Below, piece after piece: positions 23,794 to 34,359 of a stretch of DNA of 64,000 nucleotides; the first letter of the stretch is position 1; every line of letters begins with the position of its first letter. This stretch comes from Azolla caroliniana. Lineage: Eukaryota > Polypodiophyta. The stretch covers positions 4,712,001 through 4,776,000 of the forward strand of contig JBHGNT010000017.1 of the NCBI GenBank assembly GCA_043228905.1. Reading direction: 5' to 3'. A program made the position numbers and the translations under genes. Under the pieces are notes generated by a model that did not search any database, was not told where the DNA came from, and saw only the letters and a program-made list of their open reading frames with translations.

Positions 23794-24119
23794 GAGAGAA
23801 CGTCTCTTCATCTAACGGTATACCCAGTAATGCAAAATGGGCAACCCCTCTACAAGGGGCCATCCCTTCCTTTTATAGAACAAGGAGAGGGATGCGTTAC
23901 AATGTGGGATGAATCCCGATTTACATGGGATTCTTCGTCCCGACTTAACTCCTATTATTCACACAATTATACGAGGGTGAGTGCACATGGTGCACCCCGC
24001 TGATGTAGCCAATATTTCCCGGTTTCCGCCTCCGGCCGAAATTCTTCACGACAGCGTGTAAGGGCCGGTTTACACACGCTAAACTCGGTTTCCGCATAGG
24101 GACGGTTTTCTTCACGACA

Positions 24120-24640
24120 ACGTACGCGAATATTAGGAACTATGGTGTGAACTCGTCCAAAGAGTTAGGGCTTAGTATATAAGCAGTAACCTAACATTCT
24201 AAAGAAAAAGACTCTTGATCATCTTGTACATGGAGTCTCAAAGAGAGTGAGAGAACGAATGCAATAATAGAGCTTCCATTAAAGCTTCAACTGTGCATAT
24301 CTATTGTCTATACTCTTGCCATTCTTATTGTGTTGTATTCTGAGTTTAACCGACAAGTCCTCACATACGTTTCCGCACGCATATCCGAACAACAATATTC
24401 TTAATTGCTTTTGCACAACTTTTTCACAACGAGTTACTTCATCAACATACAACTTTTTCACAACTTTTTCCGCATGCATATCTGAGGGCAATTGGTTGTT
24501 CTTTGGTTTTTTGCTTCAACGAAGGAGACTCCAAGTGGTGCATGTGTGTCCACACTCATCGTCCCTAGCCATCCCTGACAAAATTCATTAGTTGTATGTT
24601 GGTGAATATTAGAAATGTTATTATTAAAATTTTGACCCCC
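24120..24640. other. unassigned stretch, possibly old LTR sequence
   Basis: Right flank of gypsy A. Contains TATATAAGCAG (about 24176-24186) followed by pyrimidine-rich sequence and a repeated CCGCAYGCATATC motif (24371 and 24470), which resembles promoter and U5 parts of an LTR. No partner was found, so it is left unassigned. Confidence 0.3.
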
Positions 24641-24648
24641 CTACACAC

Positions 24649-25201
24649 TAGTAATGGGCATGGTTTTGGCTCAAACCAAACCAAACCGTTAAGCCATGGT
24701 TTAACAGTTTATTGGTTCCCAAAAAAATTAATGGTTTGGTTTGGTTTGGATTTTAATTTTCGATAAACAGTTTGGTTTCAGTTTGGTTCGGTTCTAAAAC
24801 TCGGGTTTATAGGTTTGGTTTAAAGGTTAAAGGTTTTTTGTTAACTTTTATTTTACCTTAATAGTTTATTGATTTAATGGTTTTTTATTGATTTTTTTAT
24901 TTAACTTAAATGTTTATTTAATTTAATGGTTCAATTAAAGTTTCTTTTATTGATTTATTAAATTTAACTTAAATGCTTATTTAATTTAATGTATTTTTGT
25001 TTATTTAGATGTTTAATTAGTTTGATATCAGTGGTTAGGTTTAAATTTTTTATTAAATGGTTTGGCTTGGTTTTAACTTTTCCCTAAACGGTTTGGTTTT
25101 CTTAAATGGTTTGGTTTAAATACTAAGAGTTCATAAACGGTTTGGTTTGGTTTTTGTCTTGAAACCAAACCAAAACCAAAACCAAACCGCGCCCATTGGT
25201 A
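24649..25201. mobile_element. hAT-type MITE 1 (553 bp)
   Basis: Ends TAGTAATGGGC and GCCCATTGGTA form imperfect terminal inverted repeats, flanked by a perfect 8-bp duplication CTACACAC (24641-24648 and 25202-25209). The 8-bp TSD is the hAT hallmark. The interior is low-complexity GGTTTGGTTT/AAACCAAACC and T-rich sequence with no transposase, so it is non-autonomous. Same family as 37613-37925. Confidence 0.85.
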
Positions 25202-25209
25202 CTACACAC

Positions 25210-25452
25210 TACAAATACTTTGAAGACCACAACTCATGCCATCCAACAATATTGCAACATATTCATTGTTTTTTATGTGAGTTGTTTATTGATATACTTT
25301 CACACTACATGTTGATAGGTTTATATTCATTTATAAATATATACCTCCATTCGCAATCACAAATTACTTAGTAAGAATGTTGAAAATTTGTGAGTCATTT
25401 TACCTCGTAGGAATGTTTAAATTTATAATAAATGTCTCGACTCTTTTTTTTT
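25210..25452. other. AT-rich flank, nothing recognised
   Basis: Between MITE 1 and the inverted LINE segment. A poly-T run at 25445-25452 adjoins the LINE. Confidence 0.4.
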
Positions 25453-25760
25453 CTACTCTAGTTCATGATAACAAGAAAACATCTCGTCATGAAAAAGGGC
25501 ACCACTCCCTATAAATAACAGGGTATCCTTAGCAAATTGGAGAGGATGAAGAATAGAAAGTCTACAAGAAGTGAGAAGAGTCTTGGTAAGAGGGAAGAAG
25601 TGAAGTCTATTTTCCTTTAGAGTCGTAGAAATAAAAAAGTTCTGTATAGTTGAGGATTTTGTTAGACTTTGAAGAGGAAGAAGAATAGAAGGTCTACAAG
25701 AAGTGAGAAGAGGCTTGGTAGAAGGAGGAAAATCTAAAGAAGCTAGAAAGTGGATTAGCC
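25453..25760 (-). pseudogene. inverted RT fragment of LINE E
   Basis: Minus-strand coding sequence of L1 RT around the catalytic motif: LQFAKDTLLFIGSG (FADD with the second-last position changed, FAKD). It contains an internal duplication of about 120 bp: the block LLTSCR(P/L)SIL(L/H)PLQ occurs twice. On the plus strand the two copies lie near 25543-25600 and 25670-25725. Confidence 0.65.
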
Positions 25761-26078
25761 ATGTTTTGCAAGAGATCAAATGCCATGATCAATTGGCACA
25801 AATCATGTACAATATGGCTTTCTGATGAAACACATCATGCATGGCACCCAAACTCGCTTTCAAGTGGATCAATCACGGAGCGAGCACCAAATTTTTGGGT
25901 TTCCAAATTGGATTCGAAGACGATGATTGCATCAGTTATTCACTCCATTCGACAAAAGTTGATACATTGGAGCTAGAAAAAACTCTCACTAGCAGGTCAC
26001 ATTATAGTTGCAAAGCAAGTATTACTCACAACAACATGGTACAACCTATCATGTTGGACAATCTCCAAGGAAAGTATA
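25761..26078 (+). pseudogene. LINE E ORF2 fragment, post-catalytic RT
   Basis: Reads FCKRSNAMINWHKSCTIWLSD, then after a frame change KFLGFQIGF, then IRQKLIHWS, LTSRS/KKLSLAG-like sequence and QVLLTTTWYNLSCW, the usual order in plant L1 ORF2 downstream of the FADD motif. Interrupted by copia C at 26079. Confidence 0.75.
26074..26078. repeat. target duplication of copia C, left (GTATA)
   Basis: Pairs with ATATA at 35584-35588, one mismatch. Confidence 0.6.
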
Positions 26079-26258
26079 TGTTGAGATATCAAGCTCAACT
26101 ACGTAACTTAGTACTTACCTAGATAGAATCTAGTTAGAAGTGTTTACTAAAACGCCTTAAATAGGACCTTGTACTTAAGTGGGATATTCTAGATCCTCCA
26201 CTCCCAAGTACATTTAATATAGGACTTAAACCCATAGTTAATTACCTAATTCTTAAAA
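26079..26258 (+). repeat. 5' LTR of copia C, internally deleted (180 bp)
   Basis: TGTTGAGATATCAAGCTCAAC at the start, TTCTTAAAA at the end, immediately followed by the primer site. Compared with the 473-bp solo LTR at 7205-7677 it lacks about 290 bp of the middle, including the promoter part. Confidence 0.8.
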
Positions 26259-26271
26259 TGGTATCAGAGTG
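26259..26271 (+). promoter_or_regulatory. primer binding site of copia C
   Basis: TGGTATCAGAGTG, initiator-Met type with a final C-to-T/G difference from the canonical site. Confidence 0.8.
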
Positions 26272-26422
26272 TGTGGTTTAGAAAAAACTGATTGTGTGTT
26301 CGAGACGCTAACGACAAATTCCAGCTATCCACTATTGTAGTGCCGCTACGTAGCATGTGGTCGAAGGAAGAAAATCCAAAGAAGAAAAAGAAGAGAAGAA
26401 ACTAATCAACGTGAACACACAA

Positions 26423-28756
26423 ATGGGTAGCTCACTCCCTAGTGAAAAGCTAGACTGGAGCAATTATTCATCTTGGGAGTACAAGATGAACCAATACCTT
26501 GTCGGCCAAGGGTATTGGAGCTACATCAACGACGCACTTGAAAACAAACCCGACATCACAAACGCCAACTACCCAACGTGGGAACAAGGAGCGAGTCAGG
26601 TAATGTATTGCTTGGCAACATGTGTCCACGACCACATGCTTAGCCACATTCGATACGCCAAGACGCCTAAAGAGGCGTGGGAGAACTTGAAGAAAATGTT
26701 CGCCGCCAACATGACCGCCCGAAAGCTTCAACTCTGACAAGAGTTGAACAACATTCGGAAAAAGATATGTTTGTGTTGGACTACACCGCCAAGATCAAGA
26801 GCATTTGCGAATCGCTTAGCTCCATCAACATAATCGTCGACGAAGACGAGATGGTTCAAGTATGCTTGGGCGGCCCCACACAACAATTCGACTCGTTGAG
26901 GACAACAATCTTCGGGAGGGAAATCGCTTCTTCGTTCTTCAACCTCCAATCAATGTTATTGGTCGAAGAGCACCATGTTCGAACAAAGACCAATACATTT
27001 GAAGTACAAATGTTCTTCTCGAATTCGGACGGTGGCCGAGGACGAGGTCGAGGCGGTAGAAGAGGTCGATTCGACCCATCGAACGAAGGGAACTCAAACC
27101 TTCGACAACAAGAAGGAAGCCATCGAGGAACCTTCGGAAGAAGGGGGAGCTTCCATACCAAACAAGGTCAGCAAACGTGGCCCATTGCTTGCAACTATTG
27201 CGGAAAAATCGGCCACCATGAGGAGTGTCGGGAAAAGAGAAGTGAGTTAGCTTCAACAAGCCGACAACTCACAAACTATGCCATCAACTCTGAATACGTT
27301 GACTATGGTGGACTATTCGTAATGAGACATAGAGCGAACTCTATGTCGGTCTCCGATTCCACGAGCACCTCCAACTCGGAAGACGTATGGTTGGTCAACT
27401 CTGGCGCCTCACATCATATGACGTCACACCAAGAGTGGTTTCTTACGTACGTCGGATTGACGCGGCTTCATAGAGACGGGAGACGACACCACACATCCCA
27501 TTCAACACATCGACAATGTCCCATTCGGGAAAGAAGGAGACCAAAATTGCATCAAGAATGTCTTGCATGTGCCCACAATAACGAAGAATTTGGTCTCGGT
27601 CGGCCAAATCGTGGAGCAAGGAATGCAAGTTCATTTCAACAACGAAGGATGCTTCATCGACAAAGATGGCCGACTCATAGCTAAAGGACGGAGAGATGGT
27701 CGAATGTTCATCCTCGATTCGAACGAGGTGAAATCGGCCATGTATGCCAAAGGTCGCAAAACCGAGACAAGCATTGAGTTGTGGCACAAGAGAATCGGTC
27801 ACATAAACCTCCAACGGCTCCGAGCTATGAAAACAAAGGGAGTCTTCATCAGACTTCCGACATTCGAGTCGACCGAGTATGCGAAGCATGCCAACTCAGC
27901 AAACAACATCGACTACCATTTCCGAAGGAGAGCTATGCAAGCAAAGGCCTCCTCGACGTCATACACTCAGATGTATGGGGACCGGCTCAAACGCTGACGA
28001 TCTGCGAATGCTGATACTATGTCACCTTCATCCACGACTACTCGTGCTACACAATGATCAAAGAAGAAGAGCGAAGTGCTCTCCCACTTGCAAAAGCCCA
28101 AGGGCCAAGTCGAAAGAGAAACCGGTCAGCACATTCGATGCCTACAATCGGACGGAGGAAAGGAGTACTTATCCGACGTCCTACCTCCAAGTCTCGTGCC
28201 GACACACACCCCAACAAAATGGAGTCGCCGAAAGGAAGAATCGGCAAATACTTGAGGTAGCACGAGCCATAATGCATGAGAAGCACATGTTGAACTTCTA
28301 TTGGGCTGAAGCGGCGTCCACGACCGTTTATCTCATGAATCGATGCACCACCAATGGAGTGCATGCACCACCAATCGATGTTAGAAGGAAGTCGATCTTG
28401 TCGCACCTCAAGGTGTTCAAAAGCATTGTGAATGTACGCATCCCGAACGAAAACCGATAGAAGCCCGATGTGAAGTCGGAGAAATGTATCCTCGTAGGAT
28501 ACGCGTCCGAGAAGAAGGCATACAAGTGTTATAACCCTTCGACCCGAACGGTTCGAGTGAGTCGAGACATAGTCTTCGACGAATTAGCATCATGGTATAA
28601 GCTCGATTCGGCTCCACCCGACCCGACCGAGGAAGAGTTGAACGTCAACTTGGAGGACGATATTCGAACAAGTCCTCTACCAAAGGAAAATCCAAGCCCA
28701 GCCGAGCCTTCAACTATTCCAAGCACGTCGTGGCCAAGTACGACCTTGGACAAAGG
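26423..28756 (+). pseudogene. gag-pol relic of copia C, first part
   Basis: Starts MGSSLPSEKLDWSNYSSW (ATG 26423). Gag is open to a TGA at 26735, then resumes one frame over. Zinc knuckle CNYCGKIGHHEEC (about 27190) has one residue too few between His and the last Cys. Protease motif VWLVNSGASHHM near 27390 has the catalytic Asp replaced by Asn. Integrase blocks follow: IELWHKRIGHI (27770), DVWGPAQT, YTPQQNGVAERKN-like sequence shifted to HTPQQNGVAERKN (28205), then CILVGYASEKKAYKCYNP (28480). Several frameshifts. It reads in frame through the copia B insertion point (TTLDKG). Confidence 0.85.
28752..28756. repeat. target duplication AAAGG of copia B, left
   Basis: Perfect pair with 34360-34364. 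Confidence 0.9.
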
Positions 28757-29161
28757 TGTTGAGCGGCAAGCTCAACCGAAGCCGGATCGGCTGAATAAGC
28801 CTGAGCCGGTAAGCGAGATGTATCGGTATGCCGGTGAGCTAGGGAGCCGGTATGCCGGATCCAATCCGTAACCGGAAGCCTAGTATAGGTTAGACTACTA
28901 GGCGGTTATAGTCTCGTAGTTAGTGTCAGATGCTCGTGTGAGCATTGAAGTACACCGTACTTCTAACAGTCCCGTGTGGACTTGTATAAATAGCGCTGAT
29001 GAGCGCGTTGTAGATACAGAGCACAGAGTATTCATATAATTTTGAAAAATAGTGTGTCTCACTCTCTCTTTCTCTGTCTCTCCCGCGTACTCTCTCTCTC
29101 TCTCTTTGTGTAGTGTGGTGTGTATTGTTCTTTCTAACGCTTCCGCAAGAAATCTTTTACA
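28757..29161 (+). repeat. 5' LTR of copia B (405 bp)
   Basis: TGTTGAGCGGCAAGCTC to ATCTTTTACA. TATA box TATAAATA at 28985-28992. The primer site follows without a gap. Confidence 0.95.
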
Positions 29162-29173
29162 TGGTATCAGAGC
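29162..29173 (+). promoter_or_regulatory. primer binding site of copia B
   Basis: TGGTATCAGAGC, initiator-Met type. Confidence 0.95.
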
Positions 29174-32100
29174 GTGTGGGTTGAGAACCTCTGTTGCAGA
29201 CATCCACACTTGTGAAGGAAACCCTAACAGTTCGGAAAACAGACACAAAAGGAGAAATGGACAGAGGTATGGCTACGTCGCTCCCGTGGAGAAGCTCGAC
29301 AGAACCAACTATGCATCTTGGTCATACAAGATGCACCAGTACCTGCTTGGGCATGGCTACTGGAGTTATGTCGACGGAGTGAACGACTCAGCACCAGAGA
29401 CGACACACAAGGACTTCCCAGTGTGGGAACAGGCGGCAAGCAGGGTTTGTCGAAACCGGAGACGACACTCCCCACCCGATCGTGCACGTCGGAGAAGTCC
29501 CTTTGAGCCACGTCGGACAGAAGGGGAAGCTGATGAATGTCTTACATGTTCCGACGATCACGAAGAACCTGGTGTCGGTCGGACAGATCGTCGACCAGGG
29601 GATGCAGGTGCGGTTTACGCACCTCGGGTGCTTCATTACCGCACCTCGGGTGCTTCATTGAGGATGAGGGTGAAGTTATTGCGCAAGGGCGCAGAGATGG
29701 GAGGATGTTTATCCTCAACACCAATAACGTCAGCACCGCACTGTTCGCCAAAGGACAGAAGGTCGAGTCAGATATCGACCTGTGGCACAAGCAGATCGGC
29801 CACGTCAACTACCGGAGGCTTCAAGACCTGCGAACGGAACAAGTCGTTTTCGGTTTGCCAAAGTTTAGCGGCCGGAGAGCCCAAATTTGTGAAACCTGCC
29901 AACTCGGGAAGCAAGACTGGCTTCCATTCCCCACCGAAAGAAATCGAAGTCGTAACAAGCTCGATCTTATCCATTCGGATGTGTGGGGACCGGCACAAAA
30001 TGTTAGCATTAGCGGGAGTCGATATTTCGTCTCCTTCATCGACGACTACACGCGGCATACGTGGATCTACCTCATTGAGTTGAAGAGCAAAGTCTTCGAG
30101 TGTTTCTGAAGCCTCCAGAAGATGGTGGAACGAGAATCGGAGAGGAAGATCAAATGCCTACGGTCGAATGGCGGAAAAGAGTACTTTTCCAGCCAATTCA
30201 ACAGCTATCTGCAACAAAAAGGAATTCGGCGAGAATTCAGCTGCAGATACACACCGCAACAGAACGGTGTGGCCGAAAGGAAGAATCGGTCGATGATTGA
30301 CGTAGCAAGGGCAATGCTGGAGGAAAAGAGCATGCCCAAGTTCTACTGGGCGGAGGTGGTCCAAACGGTCGTTTACATCCAAAACCGGATCGGGGACAAG
30401 GTGTCAGCTCACGAGTTGTACTTCGGGCGCAAGCCGAATTTGAGACACCTCCAGATATTCGGCAGCATAGCCTATGTACATGTACCGGATGAGAAGCGGA
30501 GAAAGCTGGATGCAAAATCGGAAAAATGCATCCTAGTCGGCTTTGCTCAAGAGCAAAAGGGGTATAAGTGTTATAACCCCCGGAAGAAGCAGGTCCGAGT
30601 CAGCTGAGATGTCGAGTTTGATGAATCGGCATCGTGGTATTCCTTACCGACTCCGACTTCCGATCCCGACCCGATGTCAGAGAATAGGGCTAGTGAGCCT
30701 GAACCGGCCCAGGTAGAGGAAGATGAAGCCGGGACTCAAGATGAGAGTCCAGAATCGTTCCGGTTAAGCGGACCGAATGAGAGACTGGATCAGTCCAACC
30801 AGTCGAATGATGAGACGGCGAGTAGTGGAGACTCTGTCATGCTCTCCCCGCGCAAGGAACCGAGGAGACGGTTCACACGCAAAGAGAAAGGGAAGCAGAA
30901 GATGCCCGAATTCGAGACCGGAAATGATGAGTCGGATCGGTGCGTATCTGACTTCAGCAAGGACATAGTCAGATCTTCGGGAATGAAGACCGAACCAGCC
31001 AAGAAGGGTCTCATACCGGGTAACGTGAGTTACGCCGGTCCACCCGCCAGAAGGATCCCATTAAACGGTACGAGTATAACGAATACATGGCGCATCATTA
31101 TGCGTACATGACCAAGGTCGCGGAAGTGCATGAGCCGGAGAGCTACGCAGAAGCGGCAAAGGACGCAAATTGGCGTGCCGCTATGGAGGAAGAAATGCGG
31201 GCACTGGATGCCAACGGAACTTGGGACCTCGTTGACCCTCCCGTCACTGTAAACCGATCGGATGCAAGTGGATGTACAAGGTAAAGTACAATGCCGATGG
31301 TACAGTTAACCGGTACAAGGCCCGGTTAGTGGCGAAGGGATATGCGCAGACCCACGGAATCGACTACAACGAGACTTTCGCTCCTGTAGCGAACATGACA
31401 ACGGTTCGTGTGGTACTGGCGGTTGCTGCGGCAAGGGGGTGGCATCTTCATCAGATGGATTTGAAGAATGCCTTCCTTCAAGGAGATCTTGAAGAAGAAG
31501 TCTTTATGACTCAGCCCCCCGGATTTCAGTCGGAGGTGAACAAGTCGGCGGTGTGCCGGCTGAGGAAGTCGTTGTACGGCTTGAAGCAAGCCCCCCGTGC
31601 TTGGAATGCTAAGATCACGCACCGGTTGCGAAAGATGGGGTTCATTGCCTCTAAGTCGGACTCTTCCCTGTTCATCCGTCAAGGCTCAAACGGTCTGGTA
31701 TGTATTTTACTCTATGTTGATGATTTAGTCATCACTGGCCCAGGTCTTCCGGAAATCAACCGCGTCAAGTCCCAGTTGTTGGATGCATTCGATATGAAGA
31801 ACTTGGGCGACCTTCATTATTTTTTGGGGATCGAGGTGATCCGCACCCCTGACGGCATATTGCTTTCTCAACGCCATTATGTGTTGAATATGTTGTTCAA
31901 GTTCGGCATGATGGAATGCCGACTTGTCTCCACACCCCTGGACCGGAATCAGAAGATCCGTCCCAACTCCGGACCAGCCTGCGATGAGAAACGGTTCCGA
32001 CAAATAGTCGTAAGCCTGATCTACTTGACCATCACCCGACCCGACATTAGCTATCCGGTCGAAGTGGTAAGCCAATTCATGCAGAAGCCAACCCTAGAGC

Positions 32101-32263
32101 ACCTTCAGTGCGCACAACGAATACTGAGGTATGTAAGCAGCACTAGGGACCAGGGGCTCTTATACCGGCAAGGTATAACCAAAGAGCTGATCGGCTACAC
32201 GGATGCCGACTGGGCTGGCGATGCAACGGCTTTATGTTTTCTCTTGGGAGCGCGGTTGTTGTG

Positions 32264-32268
32264 TGGAG
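32264..32268. repeat. target duplication TGGAG of LTR K, left
   Basis: Pairs with 32921-32925. Copia A has the uninterrupted TGGAGCAGC at the same codon. Confidence 0.85.
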
Positions 32269-32920
32269 TGACGGGAACTGCAATGCTCCTTATACGCAAC
32301 ACTCGGCCACAACCGAACTTAGAATCATACACAGAAAACGGGAAATAATGAACGACACAAAGAAGAGGAGGGTACACAAGAGGTTTATGTGGAAAACCCC
32401 AAACTAGGGGAAAAAACCACGGCAGCCCATAGGCTGCAAACTGTCACTATGTAAGAATGTACAGCAGTGAGTTCACTGAGGCAACGACCTCGTGCTCACA
32501 GATCTTCGCCACAGGCGACGGTTACAACAGAGGCAGCGACCTCTTTCTCTCTCTCACTCTCTGTACAGTTACGCACTCTCTCTATCCTTACATCAACAAG
32601 AATATGACAACAACCATTATCTAAAAGTTTGCCCTAAGTCATATTTATACTAATATGACTTTTCGGCTATTTACAAATATAGCCATGATGGGCTCTCAGA
32701 AACATATTTACGAATATGTCTCTTCATCCGGTGAGCACTTCTCACCGGGTCTGCACCATCCGGCTCTCCGTAGTCGGGTACTCCTCATCCGGTCTTCACT
32801 GGGTCTATATCATCCGGCTCTCCGTAGCCAGGTACTCTTCATCCGGTTTCGGCCTCGGCCAAGTTTGTTCATAAGCACTGTTCTTCTCCCTTCCCATCCA
32901 GAGGGACCTGTCTCCCAACA
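32269..32920 (-). repeat. solo LTR 'K' (652 bp) in copia B RNase H
   Basis: Minus strand begins TGTTGGGAGACAGG and ends CCCGTCA; TSD TGGAG is perfect. A minus-strand TATA box (TATAAATATG) lies at about 32641-32652, which supports the orientation. No relative elsewhere in the window was noticed. No internal sequence remains. Confidence 0.85.
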
Positions 32921-33289
32921 TGGAGCAGCAAAAAGCAGCCAACAGTGGCTCTATCCAGCACTGAGGCTGAATAGCGGGGCGCGACCATTGCCACTTGCGA
33001 AGCCATTTGGCTTCGGCGACTACTGCAAGACCTGCGGATCGAGGTACCGACCCCGATCCTGATCTACTGCGATAACCTCAGCAGCATGCAGCTCGCCAGG
33101 AACCCTGTGTTCCATGTTCGCACAAAGCACATAGAAGTGCATTATCACTTCGTGCGTGAGTGGGTCCTGAGCGGTGAAGTTGAACTACGGTATGTTCACA
33201 CGGATCGGCAAGTTGCCGACATCTTCACCAAGCCGCTCGGGTTGGACAAGTTGCAGCACTTTACCGAAATGTTTGGTGTTCAGCATCTC

Positions 33290-33775
33290 GACGTGCTACA
33301 CTTGAGGGGGAGACGCAAGGGCAAAGACACTACCGAAACGGGCAGAGGCAAAAAAACTGTTGAACCCGTAGGTAAGAGTAAAACCGGTAGAGGTGGAGAC
33401 AAGAAGAAAAATGAAGCCGAGTCGACGAAGGAAGTCGGTGCTTCCGAACACTTCGGTGAACCGGCTGAACAAGCCAAGGGAAGCACGGAGAAGGCCAAGA
33501 CCCAGACGTGGTCCGATGTGGTGAGAGGCCTGAAGCCGAAAATCGAATCGGAGGATACCGATTCGAACAAGAGCTGGAACGAGTCGGAGACAACCGATTC
33601 GGATCAACAGAAGGATCCAGATGAGTCGGATCAACGAGAGGCCAAGGAGACACGGACGCAGCGGAAGTCGATGCCATCGCAGAGGAACCGACGGATCGGC
33701 AAGCGCCGGAGTCATAGCAGCGAAGGAGCTGAGATGGGCCTATTGAGCAGACATGCCGAAGGTCGAGGCGCGTAG
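33290..33775 (+). other. charged C-terminal extension of copia B pol
   Basis: In frame with RNase H: after HFTEMFGV the frame stays open for about 160 codons, rich in Lys, Glu, Ser and Thr, with core TWSDVVRGLKPK. The matching region of copia A keeps TWSDVVKGLEPK. No homologous domain is recognised. Confidence 0.55.
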
Positions 33776-33908
33776 AACCAAAGGGGTCGCGGCAAACGAG
33801 ACCGGACCGGACAAGGAGCGTGAGCAAGGCGAAGCGACGCCAGGAGAAGTCGGTTGGAAGAACCGGCTGCCACAGAGGTTGACACTATGACCCTACCTCA
33901 GGTTGAGC

Positions 33909-33919
33909 TTGAGGGGGAG
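33909..33919 (+). other. polypurine tract of copia B
   Basis: TTGAGGGGGAG directly before the 3' LTR, same as copia A. Confidence 0.85.
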
Positions 33920-34359
33920 TGTTGAGCGGCAAGCTCAACTGGAGCCGGATCGGCTGAATAAGCCTGAGCCGGTAAGCGAGATGTATCGGTATGTCGGTGA
34001 GCATCCGAGCCGGTAAGCAGTAAGGACCGGTGAGCTGGGGAGCCGGTATGCCGGATCCAATCCGTAACCGGAAGCCTAGTATAGGTTAGACTACTAGGCG
34101 GTTATAGTCTTGTAGTTAGTGTCAGATGCTCATGTGAGCATTGAAGTACACCGTACTTCTAACAGTCCCGTGTGGACTTGTATAAATAGCGCTGATGAGC
34201 GCGTTGTAGATATAGAGCACAGAGTATTCATATAATTTTGAAAAATAGTGTGTCTCACTCTCTCTTTCTCTATCTCTCCCGCGTACTCTCTCTCTCTCTC
34301 TCTCTCTGTAGTGTGGTGTGTATTGTTCTTTCTAACGCTTCCACAAGCAATCTTTTACA
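33920..34359 (+). repeat. 3' LTR of copia B (440 bp)
   Basis: As the 5' LTR but with about 35 extra bp around 34000-34035 and a longer (CT)n run. TATA box TATAAATA at 34181-34188. Confidence 0.95.

Larger units (their letters stand above)
18162..24053 (+). repeat. solo gypsy-type LTR 'I', split by copia H
   Basis: TGTCGCGAAG at the start and TTCACGACA at the end, flanked by ACGT (18158-18161) and GCGT (24054-24057). LTR sequence is 18162-18640 and 23799-24053. It is related to the solo LTR at 34809-35556: both have GGGACCAC..GGGTCTTGGAC near the start, and CTAACGGTATA plus a CCTTCCTTTTATAG block near the end. The latter contains a minus-strand TATA box, so the transcriptional orientation may be minus. 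Confidence 0.8.
9161..24119 (-). mobile_element. Ty3/gypsy element 'gypsy A' with nested insertions
   Basis: Old gypsy element read on the minus strand. LTRs are at 9161-11855 and 17524-24119, each about 700 bp once nested insertions are removed (334+377 and 638+62). The internal region (11856-17523) has gag-protease, then RT-RNaseH-integrase, all broken. A flanking 4-bp duplication ACGT is perfect. Primer-site-like and polypurine sequences match gypsy B. Over the first roughly 320 bp the two LTRs differ at about 6% of positions by eye, so it is much older than gypsy B. Confidence 0.88.
17524..24119 (-). repeat. 5' LTR of gypsy A (right), split by solo LTR I plus copia H
   Basis: Inner edge TGTCGCGTTG at 17524, outer edge TTCACGACA at 24119. 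LTR sequence is 17524-18161 and 24058-24119. The empty site is visible in the sister LTR at about 11786-11796 (GCTCACGTGTAA). A (TA)n run at about 17725-17749. Confidence 0.85.
29257..33775 (+). pseudogene. gag-pol relic of copia B lacking most of gag and protease
   Basis: Gag begins MDRGMATSLP (ATG 29257), shifts frame and continues EKLDRTNYASWSYKMHQYLLG as far as WEQAAS (about 29440). It then jumps to the block that follows the protease active site in copia A (ETGDDTP). Integrase (29760-30400) keeps HSDVWGP, FIDDYTRHTW and QNGVAERKN, with a stop at 30107. A 23-bp tandem duplication lies at about 29619-29661. RT (31140-31780) is nearly complete with LLYVDDLVITG. RNase H runs to TDADWAGDA at 32222, is cut by LTR K and resumes at 32921 (WSSKKQPTV). 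The C-terminal charged extension ends at 33775. Cannot make a working capsid or protease. Confidence 0.9.
28757..34359 (+). mobile_element. Ty1/copia 'copia B' (same family as copia A)
   Basis: Complete in outline: 5' LTR 28757-29161, primer site, internal region, purine tract, 3' LTR 33920-34359, flanked by AAAGG. Most of gag, the zinc knuckle and the protease active site are deleted, and solo LTR K sits in its RNase H. By eye the LTRs show about six substitutions plus a 35-bp indel and a (CT)n length change. Host copia C continues in the same reading frame on either side. Confidence 0.95.
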
